From assembly GCA_001871445.1 (NCBI GenBank), contig MNVD01000010.1:1-39526 (forward strand): 39,526 nucleotides of DNA. Reading direction: 5' to 3'. Source of the stretch: Candidatus Magasanikbacteria bacterium CG1_02_41_34 (GTDB lineage: Bacteria; Patescibacteriota; Patescibacteriia; Magasanikbacterales; UBA922). A program made the translations under genes and the position numbers. Of this stretch, positions 29,594 through 37,327 are shown piece after piece (positions within the stretch are counted from its first letter, which is position 1; each line of letters opens with the position of its first letter). The notes below the pieces were generated by a model. It made no database searches. It was not told the origin of the DNA and saw only the letters and a program-made list of their open reading frames with translations.

Positions 29594-29654
29594 TTAGCGA
29601 TTAGCAATCCACAACTGGTAAACACTTTTCCAATTATGCATTGCTACCCGCTAA
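29594..29654. promoter_or_regulatory. Long-arm inverted repeat upstream of atpE
   Basis: TTAGCGATTAGCAAT (29594-29608) and ATTGCTACCCGCTAA (29640-29654) pair with one 2x2 mismatch. Confidence 0.6.
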
Positions 29655-30445
29655 TGAGCGAGTACTTCGTCTGGTTTTTCAATTGCAAGTGTATAGTATG
29701 CTGCTGTCAGTGACCCAAAGACCATCGCTTGCAGGACACCGACAAGGAGATTCATTGCTAGCCATGGCACTGGAACAATAGCGGCGAATGCGCCAAGCAA
29801 AATGGCAGCAAGCACGTCTCCTGCATACATATTTCCAAACAAACGAAGTGACAGAGAAACTACCTTTGCGACTTCCGAAACAATATCAAGCAGACCAATC
29901 AAAAAATCAATAATAGAAAGAAATCCTGCTCCAACACCTTTTTTAAATCCATGATAGACATCTTTAAACTTAAAATATTTTCCAAGATGTCCAAAAAAGC
30001 CCCACGCTCGCATACTTGCAAGCTGCGTCAACAATACCATAGCCAGTGCAATACTAAAGGTCATGTTAAAATCATTTGTTGGGGTACGAAAAACTGAGAT
30101 ACCTTTATATGTTATGGCTGTTAATCCTGGCAATAATGCAAAAAGATTACCAAATCCTAAAAATAAGAACAGCGCGCCTATCAATGGAAGAAGTTGTATT
30201 GCTGCTTTTCTATTTCCTGTAATTTGTTCAATAAGACTGGCAAAACCGGTAAAAACTATTTCAATAATCATTTGAAATTTCGAAGGTACGAGTCGCAGTG
30301 ATCTGCGCGTATACAATGCCAACACACAAAAAATAACCGTCATAAATATCCCCATAAACATGGCGTTGGTGACAGGAAGCGAACCAACTGAAAAGATAAT
30401 TTCTGGTTGGACTCCTGATTGTTCTGACTGTACTTGAAAAAACAT
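29651..30445 (-). CDS. atpB: ATP synthase Fo a subunit
   Basis: SLSLRLFGNMYAGDVLAAIL; multi-TM. Confidence 0.95.
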   Translation of the reverse strand: MFFQVQSEQSGVQPEIIFSVGSLPVTNAMFMGIFMTVIFCVLALYTRRSLRLVPSKFQMIIEIVFTGFASLIEQITGNRKAAIQLLPLIGALFLFLGFGNLFALLPGLTAITYKGISVFRTPTNDFNMTFSIALAMVLLTQLASMRAWGFFGHLGKYFKFKDVYHGFKKGVGAGFLSIIDFLIGLLDIVSEVAKVVSLSLRLFGNMYAGDVLAAILLGAFAAIVPVPWLAMNLLVGVLQAMVFGSLTAAYYTLAIEKPDEVLAH

Positions 30446-30450
30446 AAAGA

Positions 30451-30753
30451 TTATTGTTGTTTGTGTGTTTTCTTTTCGTTTTCATCATTCTCTCGCGCCT
30501 CCTGCTTTTGTCGAAGTTCTCGAAAAGCTCTGTCTATTTGAAAATACATGCGTATAGTAAGAGTCCAAGAAAGCAAGAAAGCAACACCGAGAACAGAGAG
30601 GGTGCCGTACGGCTTCATATCATACGTCGTATCAATCCATCCTCCGAGAAAATATGACACAATAGCTGGAATACCAAAGATCAACAGAATACGGAACATC
30701 GAAAGAAACGTCTTGTGTCTCAATTGTTCTTGCTCTAGATCAATGGAATCCAT
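30451..30753 (-). CDS. AtpZ/AtpI-like small membrane protein
   Basis: Two TM, FGIPAIVSYFLGGWIDTTYDMKPYGTLSVLGVAFLLSW; first gene of the atp operon. Confidence 0.75.
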   Translation of the reverse strand: MDSIDLEQEQLRHKTFLSMFRILLIFGIPAIVSYFLGGWIDTTYDMKPYGTLSVLGVAFLLSWTLTIRMYFQIDRAFRELRQKQEARENDENEKKTHKQQ

Positions 30754-30773
30754 ACTAATTTTGAAGCGTCGAT

Positions 30774-30802
30774 AGTATAGAGGACTACTGTATCCTTGTC
30801 AA
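30774..30802 (-). promoter_or_regulatory. atp operon proximal promoter
   Basis: Minus strand TTGACA, 17-nt spacer, TATACT. Confidence 0.8.
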
Positions 30803-30867
30803 TCTATTTTTTGCTTTTAAATGTGGACAATTTTAGCTAAACCTAGCCAAAAATTTAAAAATCAAAT

Positions 30868-30896
30868 AGTATACACAAAATAAGAAGATTCGTCAA
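30868..30896 (-). promoter_or_regulatory. atp operon distal promoter
   Basis: Minus strand TTGACG, 17-nt spacer, TATACT. Confidence 0.75.
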
Positions 30897-30925
30897 TATA
30901 GTTTTTTGTTTTTTGGCTGGGTAGA

Positions 30926-30955
30926 GAAAAAAAGTTGTCCACTGAACAACTTTTT
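30926..30955 (-). terminator. Intrinsic terminator of tatD, overlapping its stop codon
   Basis: Minus strand AAAAAGTTGT-TCAGTGG-ACAACTTTTTTT. Confidence 0.7.
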
Positions 30956-31793
30956 ATATAATATTTGGAAATAATTTTCTGGAATTCTGTTCCAAGATAT
31001 TTTCAACTTCGGTGACGCTCATGTTTCTGACGGTCGCAATTCGCTTCACAACTTCCTCGACGTGCCATGGTTCATTTCGTTGTCCACGAATCACGTGTGG
31101 AGCAAGATATGGCGAATCTGTTTCCACAACAATACGGTCAAGTGGCACCTTTTCTATAACTTCATTGAGCCATTTCTGTGGTTTTGGATCTGTTTTCTTT
31201 GGGGGATAGGTAATCACACCCGTGAATCCAAGAAAAAAACCAGCTTTCAAGTACTCTTGCGCGTATTCCCAGTTCCCTGTGTAGCAATGAATCACACCAC
31301 TATTTTCTTTCAGCTGAGATAACAAAGGCATCATATCTTCGTGCGCATCACGAATATGGATACTCAAAGGCTTACTGACCTCACGAGCCAATGTTGCATG
31401 CTGAAAAAACGTTTCCTTTTGTTTATTCATGACTATCTCTGGATCGATATTTTTTGGAATATGAAATCGATCAAGCCCCGTCTCCCCTATGCCGATTGTT
31501 TTTGGATGCAGTGCCAGTTTTTTATAATATTCATACTCAAATTGCTCACCGCGTGTAATGAATGTATCGGCTTCTTCTTCAACAAATGTTTTGTATTCTT
31601 GAATAGGATGAAGACCTACCGATGCGTACATCCAATCATATTTTTCCGCCCACTCAACAGCCCTTTTACTCGTCTCGGCTTGAGTACCAACAAGATTGAG
31701 AATCATGTTCTTTTCTTTGCATCGCGCGACAACGTCGTCGACATCATCATAGAATGCTTTGAATTGGATATGGCAGTGGGTATCTATGAGCAT
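30954..31793 (-). CDS. tatD: TatD family hydrolase (metal-dependent DNase)
   Basis: MLIDTHCHIQF...IGIGETGLDRF...IHIRDAHEDM...VIHCYTGN...VVETDSPYLAP. Confidence 0.95.
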   Translation of the reverse strand: MLIDTHCHIQFKAFYDDVDDVVARCKEKNMILNLVGTQAETSKRAVEWAEKYDWMYASVGLHPIQEYKTFVEEEADTFITRGEQFEYEYYKKLALHPKTIGIGETGLDRFHIPKNIDPEIVMNKQKETFFQHATLAREVSKPLSIHIRDAHEDMMPLLSQLKENSGVIHCYTGNWEYAQEYLKAGFFLGFTGVITYPPKKTDPKPQKWLNEVIEKVPLDRIVVETDSPYLAPHVIRGQRNEPWHVEEVVKRIATVRNMSVTEVENILEQNSRKLFPNII

Positions 31794-31811
31794 GATAGAA
31801 TAACTTGTAGC

Positions 31812-31829
31812 TCAGGTCTTTAGACCTGA
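31812..31829. repeat. Palindrome TCAGGTC-TTTA-GACCTGA
   Basis: Perfect 7-bp inverted repeat next to tatD. Confidence 0.7.
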
Positions 31830-31846
31830 TGCTGACTGTCATCCAG

Positions 31847-31866
31847 TCCTCCCGATTGAATCGGGA
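31847..31866. repeat. Palindromic repeat copy 1 (TCCTCCCGATTGAATCGGGA)
   Basis: 18/20 identical to 32615-32634; contains TCCCGAT...ATCGGGA. Confidence 0.8.
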
Positions 31867-31943
31867 TCAGGATCTCTCTTATTGAGTATATTTTTATTGT
31901 TACAACTGTTGCATTAGAAAATACGTATCTCCATCATACAACA

Positions 31944-31972
31944 AAAAAAACACCTTTCATAGTGTATTTTTT
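31944..31972. terminator. Bidirectional terminator-like hairpin
   Basis: AAAAAAAACAC-CTTTCATA-GTGTATTTTTT. Confidence 0.6.
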
Positions 31973-31976
31973 GACA

Positions 31977-32023
31977 GCAGTAGCCGAGCAAGTCGCGTGA
32001 GGACGCGCCTTGTCGGCCACTGC
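31977..32023 (-). other. Long GC-rich imperfect stem-loop 3' of GC-rich cassette 2
   Basis: GCAGT/ACTGC, GCCGA/TCGGC, CAAG/CTTG, CGCGT/ACGCG stacked with single mismatches or bulges. Confidence 0.75.
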
Positions 32024-32045
32024 ATTAGACGTTCAGACCGGAAGA

Positions 32046-32444
32046 TCAGGAAGCAAACTTACGGCTTCGAAGAGCGTCGTCCGCGTTCTTCGTCGGATCG
32101 TAGGTGACCCAGGAGATACTGACGCTGTCACCATCCTCCAGGACGTCATCCCAAGGGGAATGCTGCGGCGTCCTGCCGTTCCAGGTGACCACGGGGTAGA
32201 CCTGATGCTCATGATCCATGTAGCTCGCGTCTTGCCCAGCAGGCAGACACACACGGGGGTTCTCACCAACCTTGTTCTTCCGCCATGCAGAAGTATATGT
32301 GATGATCTTGAAGCCGTTCGCCTCAAGCACCTCACCCAACGTCTGTCCGCTTCGCCCGATGTAGGTGCATGCCTGACCGAGCACACCCGTGCTGATGAGG
32401 ATGGAGCCACAACCCAGAATCTTCAGAAAACTTCGTCTGTTCAT
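32046..32444 (-). CDS. Hypothetical exported protein (132 aa), Tat-like signal, encoded in a GC-rich island
   Basis: ATG after GGAGGG SD; MNRRSFLKILGCGSILISTGVLGQACTY (RRSFLK Tat-like motif); later NGRTPQHSPWDDVLEDGDSVSISW weakly resembles DUF4430/beta-grasp proteins. Confidence 0.7.
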   Translation of the reverse strand: MNRRSFLKILGCGSILISTGVLGQACTYIGRSGQTLGEVLEANGFKIITYTSAWRKNKVGENPRVCLPAGQDASYMDHEHQVYPVVTWNGRTPQHSPWDDVLEDGDSVSISWVTYDPTKNADDALRSRKFAS

Positions 32445-32466
32445 CCGCTTCCCTCCAAGAAAGCAA

Positions 32467-32487
32467 AACCCGCCGAGTTGGCGGGTT
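32467..32487 (-). promoter_or_regulatory. 5' leader hairpin of GC-rich cassette 2
   Basis: Minus strand AACCCGCC-aactc-GGCGGGTT followed by U-rich TTGCTTTCTT and then GGAGGG. Confidence 0.75.
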
Positions 32488-32614
32488 GGTTGAAGAAATG
32501 TGCCATGCCTGCTGAATACACAAAAATAGTCAGAATGCACTGCACATCTCTATCACCTCACCACTCCTGCTCGGGAGTTTGCTGTGACTTAGATATCATC
32601 TTTGACGATCGGAC

Positions 32615-32634
32615 TCCTCCCGATTCCATCGGGA
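32615..32634. repeat. Palindromic repeat copy 2 (TCCTCCCGATTCCATCGGGA)
   Basis: 18/20 identical to 31847-31866. Confidence 0.8.
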
Positions 32635-32722
32635 GTTTACCGTTGCGGCACAGTGAGGGGATGAACCTTGTCCGACCGAAGTCTTGACGAAGGTGGAACC
32701 CTACTTCCACAAAGAGATATCT

Positions 32723-32762
32723 ACTAAAAAAGAACAACAGGTGCATTGTAGCACCTGTTGTT
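32723..32762 (-). terminator. Strong intrinsic terminator of the 36.7-32.8 kb operon
   Basis: Minus strand AACAACAGGTGC-TACAAT-GCACCTGTTGTT followed by CTTTTTT. Confidence 0.85.
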
Positions 32763-32791
32763 TGGCTATCCAAATTCTGTTGTGGACAAGG

Positions 32792-34840
32792 TTATTTCTT
32801 TTCTAGTACGCCACCCCACTCAACAACCGTAAATCCTTTTCGTTCAAATCCTCTGAGTAAAAGGGGTTCAACTTTTTTATACGTATCAAGCGATTTGAAA
32901 TTCATAAACACACGGAGCACACTGTCTGGTCGTGGTGTGATCGTAAGTGGGGCTGAAAATTCAAACGCACTCTGATTTGCAAACGTCACAAAGACATATG
33001 GCTTTTCTTGCATCTTTGGCAGCCAGAATTCGAGGAAGTCTTTTGTTTCTTGTTTGTTCAGTCCTGTCTTTGCCAAGAGATCTGTCATTTCTTGTTCAAG
33101 TGTATCACGCGAAAAAACAAATCCTTTGTCAGAAAATCCAAATCCATCAGCATGCCCTTCCCAAAAGAGATATGGATATGATGCCTTATCAGAATAGGAA
33201 TAGAGTTTCCCTTCTGGCGTTGCATTCACAAACCACCCACTCTCAGGATAGACAGGATCTGTGTAGGTAAAGCCACCGTTTGGTGCGACTTGTACGTTTA
33301 CATCCATGGCTTTTTCTGGATAGAGATAGATGACAGGCTTGCCACATTCTGCAAGTGATTGATATTCAGATTTAAAATACACACGCCAACGATCCTTGTG
33401 ATCTTTCCAAAAAACGACTGGATCATTCGCAAAAAATTCTGCAAGCCTCATTTTTTCCGGCACTTTTTGTTCCTCGCCAAACGGTACGTCTGGATGTGCA
33501 ACCATGTATGCAGCTTGTCCGCCAAATACAAATAGTTCCTTATACATTTGATTTTCTTCTGGATTTTTCATAGTGAATACACCATCACCATTTTTTGCTG
33601 TACCAACTTTTTCAAGATTTACTTCATCAAACCAAGGTTTATTGCTCACGACATTTGTACCTGGTTCAATGCCAGCATTACACCCACCTGTGATAATATC
33701 ACCACCAAGAAGATACATATTGTTACTCTGAGAAAAATCCTTATTCCACGTCACATCGGTTGTATATCCGAGACCATACATTTGTTTTTCTTGTGCATCA
33801 TCAGGCTTCTTCAAAAATGATGGTAACAACTCGTATTCTTGTACAGAACCATCTTTCAATATAATTCGATACGCTCCATCAACAAAATATACATCAGTAC
33901 CATCATCCATAGTGAATTCTCTTGCACTCGTCGGATACCCCATCAAAATATTGCCTGTTACAATATTGGCAATACCGCCTGCATTATTCGGTGCACCATA
34001 ATACGAGAAAGCATTTCTATTCTCAGCATATGCACCAGTATGAAACAGCATTTCATCGGTTCCTGGAATAGCTATTTCTTCTGGGTAAGAGATATCAGAA
34101 CGATATGTGACAATACCTCCAAGATATGTAGAAATATCTACAACAAAATTTGGAATACCATAAAATTGCTGTGTATCTTCCTGTAAAACAATAAACTTAT
34201 GCAGAGTTTCCACATATACAACATACTGCGACTCAACACCGACGCCCATTCCAGCTACAGGGTAGGAAAAGAGATATACTGATTCTCCCTGCAATTGATT
34301 TGGAGCATGTACAGTTCCAAGTTTGTACAAAAAGAGACTATATACCTTGGCATCATCGCCTGTAATATTTTCTTGTGTAACGGTTGTCGCAAACGCCAAT
34401 GTATCTAAGGAATAGTTTGAATTTATCTCAGTCAACAATCTTTCCTTTATCGCGTCAGGAACTTCCATAGCATGTGAAAACCAATCGACACGAATAGGAT
34501 CCGAAGCAAACATATTTGAATAATCTTTTGGTGCCTCCTCCGTCATACGAACAAACTGTCCAAATGCATCCTCTCCTTTTTCAAAAACCTCGCCATCAAT
34601 CATGTCAGGCGTGGTACTTGCCTGATCGTTGAGTACCGTAGTATCTCCTTGTACAGTACCAACTTGCACAGGCTGATATCGTGATATATTGTAATATACC
34701 AAAAAAACATATCCCAATACAGCGACCAGCAAACCTCCGCCTAAAATACTCATCACAACAATACCCCAAGTTGGCATTCCCTTTTTTTTAGACAGCGGAT
34801 TTTGAGTAGACGTTACTATCGGTTGAATTTCTTCATTCAT
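32792..34840 (-). CDS. Large membrane-anchored surface protein with CGKPVIYLYPE motif
   Basis: N-term TM (WGIVVMSILGGGLLVAVLGYVFLVYY); 682 aa; C-term CGKPVIYLYPEKAMDVNVQVAPNGGFTYTDP... Confidence 0.7.
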   Translation of the reverse strand: MNEEIQPIVTSTQNPLSKKKGMPTWGIVVMSILGGGLLVAVLGYVFLVYYNISRYQPVQVGTVQGDTTVLNDQASTTPDMIDGEVFEKGEDAFGQFVRMTEEAPKDYSNMFASDPIRVDWFSHAMEVPDAIKERLLTEINSNYSLDTLAFATTVTQENITGDDAKVYSLFLYKLGTVHAPNQLQGESVYLFSYPVAGMGVGVESQYVVYVETLHKFIVLQEDTQQFYGIPNFVVDISTYLGGIVTYRSDISYPEEIAIPGTDEMLFHTGAYAENRNAFSYYGAPNNAGGIANIVTGNILMGYPTSAREFTMDDGTDVYFVDGAYRIILKDGSVQEYELLPSFLKKPDDAQEKQMYGLGYTTDVTWNKDFSQSNNMYLLGGDIITGGCNAGIEPGTNVVSNKPWFDEVNLEKVGTAKNGDGVFTMKNPEENQMYKELFVFGGQAAYMVAHPDVPFGEEQKVPEKMRLAEFFANDPVVFWKDHKDRWRVYFKSEYQSLAECGKPVIYLYPEKAMDVNVQVAPNGGFTYTDPVYPESGWFVNATPEGKLYSYSDKASYPYLFWEGHADGFGFSDKGFVFSRDTLEQEMTDLLAKTGLNKQETKDFLEFWLPKMQEKPYVFVTFANQSAFEFSAPLTITPRPDSVLRVFMNFKSLDTYKKVEPLLLRGFERKGFTVVEWGGVLEKK

Positions 34841-36687
34841 AGAGCAGATAAAAAAGGAATAAAGAGATGATTTTTCTTATCTAGAGTATATGACCCAAGC
34901 CGGCTTCTGTCAACAAATTTTGCTAAAAATACGTCTTCTTCTCTTGGTGTCATTTGCCTCAAAACGCTTTGTTCTGAAACGATCGGAAAAAGGTACAATG
35001 AGATGCCATCATCATGAAAGACTGTTCCAACAGCAAGTTCTTGCTGAGTAGGAATGGAAAAATACTGATCAAATATAAAATTTCCAAGCGAATAAAAAAT
35101 TGGTCTGTTGTTGTATATTTCCATTTCTTGCACCACATGAGGATGGTGTCCAATAATAAGATCAACACCATGATCAATAAATGTATGTGCAAGATATTGT
35201 TGCCTTGGGTATGAAGATTCTTGATACTCCACTCCCCAATGAATATTCAATACAACAACATCACTTTGTTCTTTTGCCTCTTCAACCAATGCAATAGCGG
35301 TTGCTTCATTGAGTGAATTGAACGTATCATTGAATCCCAAAAATGCAATCGTCTTGCCATGAATTTCTTTGTAGAACAATGAACTTGATGAAACAACGTA
35401 TGCATCCCCATAAAAATCTATACCAGAATGTTTCAACACTTGTTCTGTTTCAGGAACACCAGCCCTGCCCATGTCGAGCATATGATTGTTTGCAAGCGTG
35501 ACCATATTGAATCCGTAGGAACGCAATTGAGGCGCAAGCCGTGGATCAAATCTGAATGCTATTTCTTTTGACGTTTCTATTCTCTTTTGGACAAACGGTC
35601 CTTCGAGATTTCCAGAAATAATATCAATGCCTCTAAAAAATCTTCCTTCATTGCCTGCCAACGTATCAAGCACCAGAGAAAGCCCTGTACTGCCCATCTT
35701 TAGGGCAACCGATCTATCGAGCATGATATCCCCTACTGACAACAACGACACGGTCTTTGTTTCAACCGGTTTTCCAGATACAAAGTATGGCGTGTAATAG
35801 CTCGTAATATTTTGTGCATTAGGATCTCCAACAAGTTCTGCAGCATTGAGAGATGTTTCATACGCAACTTTTTGCGTACCATACAATTCCATGAGTGTCA
35901 TAACTAGTCGGACACTCGGTGGCGAATCTATTTCAAGCGAATCTAGTCGTGCAAAATTAAACGAACGAATAATGTCCGTTGTCCGTTCATCATGAAAGCT
36001 TGCAACAGGAGATGTCTGGTAATGCGAAAAATCTACCGAAGAAACAATGACTGCATCTTTTGGAAGCACATCTTCCAGAAGTTGGGCAAGCGAGGTAATA
36101 TCTGCTTCTGTCATGTCTACTTTCAATGTGAGAGGGATTACATGTACCTGTGGCAGTGATTTTGCAATAAACGGCATGATACCGTAAATACCATGTTCTT
36201 CTGAAAGCACATCTTCTCGTATAGTAATAGTACTAGTTGTTGACATTTTTTTTACAAGTGCAACATCGGCATACACTTTTCCATACGGCGTGTTCCAAGT
36301 GGCGGAGGCGGTAGAAACAGCACTATTCCCTCGAGAAAAATGATCCGGAGAAATAAGAACAATGGTCGAAGGATGTTGTTTTTTTAATGATTCGAAAAAC
36401 TGTGCAACGAGATATCCTCCAAGCAAATGATGTGGCACAATACCGCCTTTTATTTTCTCGGTTACTTCTACCGGTGAGAGCGCTGCTCTCGTATAAAAAG
36501 AATCATATAATGCGATATCCCACGGTGCGGAAGTTAACATGTTTTGCGAATCATCATTTTTAGTATGATACACAATGAATGGAACAACGGATGTTATATC
36601 GGTGAAAAGAAATGCAAAACAAACAGAAAGCACTGACAAAACAATGATACCAAAAAATAATGTGCTGTAGACGACAATTTTTTTCAT
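34837..36687 (-). CDS. Fusion of Memo/AmmeMemoRadiSam-B-like domain and CapA-type metallophosphatase
   Basis: N-half KGGIVPHHLLGGYLVAQFFESL...VLISPDHFSRG...VIVSSVDFSHYQ; C-half SVGDIMLDRSV...NLEGPF...TLANNHMLDMG...VVLNIHWGVEY...GHHPHVVQEMEIYNNRPIFYSLGNFIFDQ (CapA). Confidence 0.85.
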   Translation of the reverse strand: MKKIVVYSTLFFGIIVLSVLSVCFAFLFTDITSVVPFIVYHTKNDDSQNMLTSAPWDIALYDSFYTRAALSPVEVTEKIKGGIVPHHLLGGYLVAQFFESLKKQHPSTIVLISPDHFSRGNSAVSTASATWNTPYGKVYADVALVKKMSTTSTITIREDVLSEEHGIYGIMPFIAKSLPQVHVIPLTLKVDMTEADITSLAQLLEDVLPKDAVIVSSVDFSHYQTSPVASFHDERTTDIIRSFNFARLDSLEIDSPPSVRLVMTLMELYGTQKVAYETSLNAAELVGDPNAQNITSYYTPYFVSGKPVETKTVSLLSVGDIMLDRSVALKMGSTGLSLVLDTLAGNEGRFFRGIDIISGNLEGPFVQKRIETSKEIAFRFDPRLAPQLRSYGFNMVTLANNHMLDMGRAGVPETEQVLKHSGIDFYGDAYVVSSSSLFYKEIHGKTIAFLGFNDTFNSLNEATAIALVEEAKEQSDVVVLNIHWGVEYQESSYPRQQYLAHTFIDHGVDLIIGHHPHVVQEMEIYNNRPIFYSLGNFIFDQYFSIPTQQELAVGTVFHDDGISLYLFPIVSEQSVLRQMTPREEDVFLAKFVDRSRLGSYTLDKKNHLFIPFLSAL

Positions 36688-36729
36688 GAACAATAAATAT
36701 ATTCTCGCTTCAATACAACATCGGTATTG

Positions 36730-37272
36730 CTATGACGCACTCTGCAACTTTCCTAAAATATCAATTGTTGATTTCAATTGTGTGATAGCGTCGGGAAGAA
36801 GTGGAAGTAAAATTTCTGCGCTATGCAAAGTATATGGCACGACGACTGACGCACTCACCCATCCCATAAAGATGTCACCGACAGGAAACTTATCAATAAA
36901 ATAAAATATCAATCCAAGTGTGATCATCCCTTCAAAAAAACCAAGGACCAGTCCAAGAAATCTATTAATGGACCCGATGAACGGCAAACTGCTCAAAGGA
37001 TGAAAGAAACGTTCAATCAGCCAAAAGAGAAATCCTATCACTCTGTTTGCAACCACAAACACGATGGTCAACGCAATAACATTGCTAAGATTGTCACTCC
37101 ATCCGGTAATATGCGTAATCCATGTCGCAAGCCACAGATAGTACCGACTGGATACATACGCCCCGACAACAGTACCCAAAAGCGATCCGAGTGTATGAAT
37201 AAATCCAAACCAAATGCCAAACATGGCAAATACGGCAATGATGATAAGGAGAACAATATCAAACAGGCCCAT
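36730..37272 (-). CDS. CvpA family membrane protein
   Basis: MGLFDIVLLIIIAVFAMFGIWFGFIHTLGSLLGTVVGAYVSSRYY; start trimmed. Confidence 0.8.
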   Translation of the reverse strand: MGLFDIVLLIIIAVFAMFGIWFGFIHTLGSLLGTVVGAYVSSRYYLWLATWITHITGWSDNLSNVIALTIVFVVANRVIGFLFWLIERFFHPLSSLPFIGSINRFLGLVLGFFEGMITLGLIFYFIDKFPVGDIFMGWVSASVVVPYTLHSAEILLPLLPDAITQLKSTIDILGKLQSAS

Positions 37273-37290
37273 AGAGTAAAAATTATATAC

Positions 37291-37319
37291 TTGAAAAAAA
37301 GGTGAATTTTTGCTATGCT
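37291..37319 (+). promoter_or_regulatory. Promoter of the ATP-grasp gene; predicted leaderless or near-leaderless transcript
   Basis: TTGAAA, 17-nt spacer, TATGCT; ATG at 37328 is 8 nt after the -10 hexamer. Confidence 0.65.
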
Positions 37320-37327
37320 TGGTCAAT

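Noticed and set aside
32010-32687. 225-aa plus-strand ORF antisense to the GC-rich cassette 2 gene
   Set aside because: Long open frames arise easily antisense to GC-rich codons; it runs through the leader hairpin, 3' region and palindromes, has no SD, whereas the minus frame has SD and a signal peptide.
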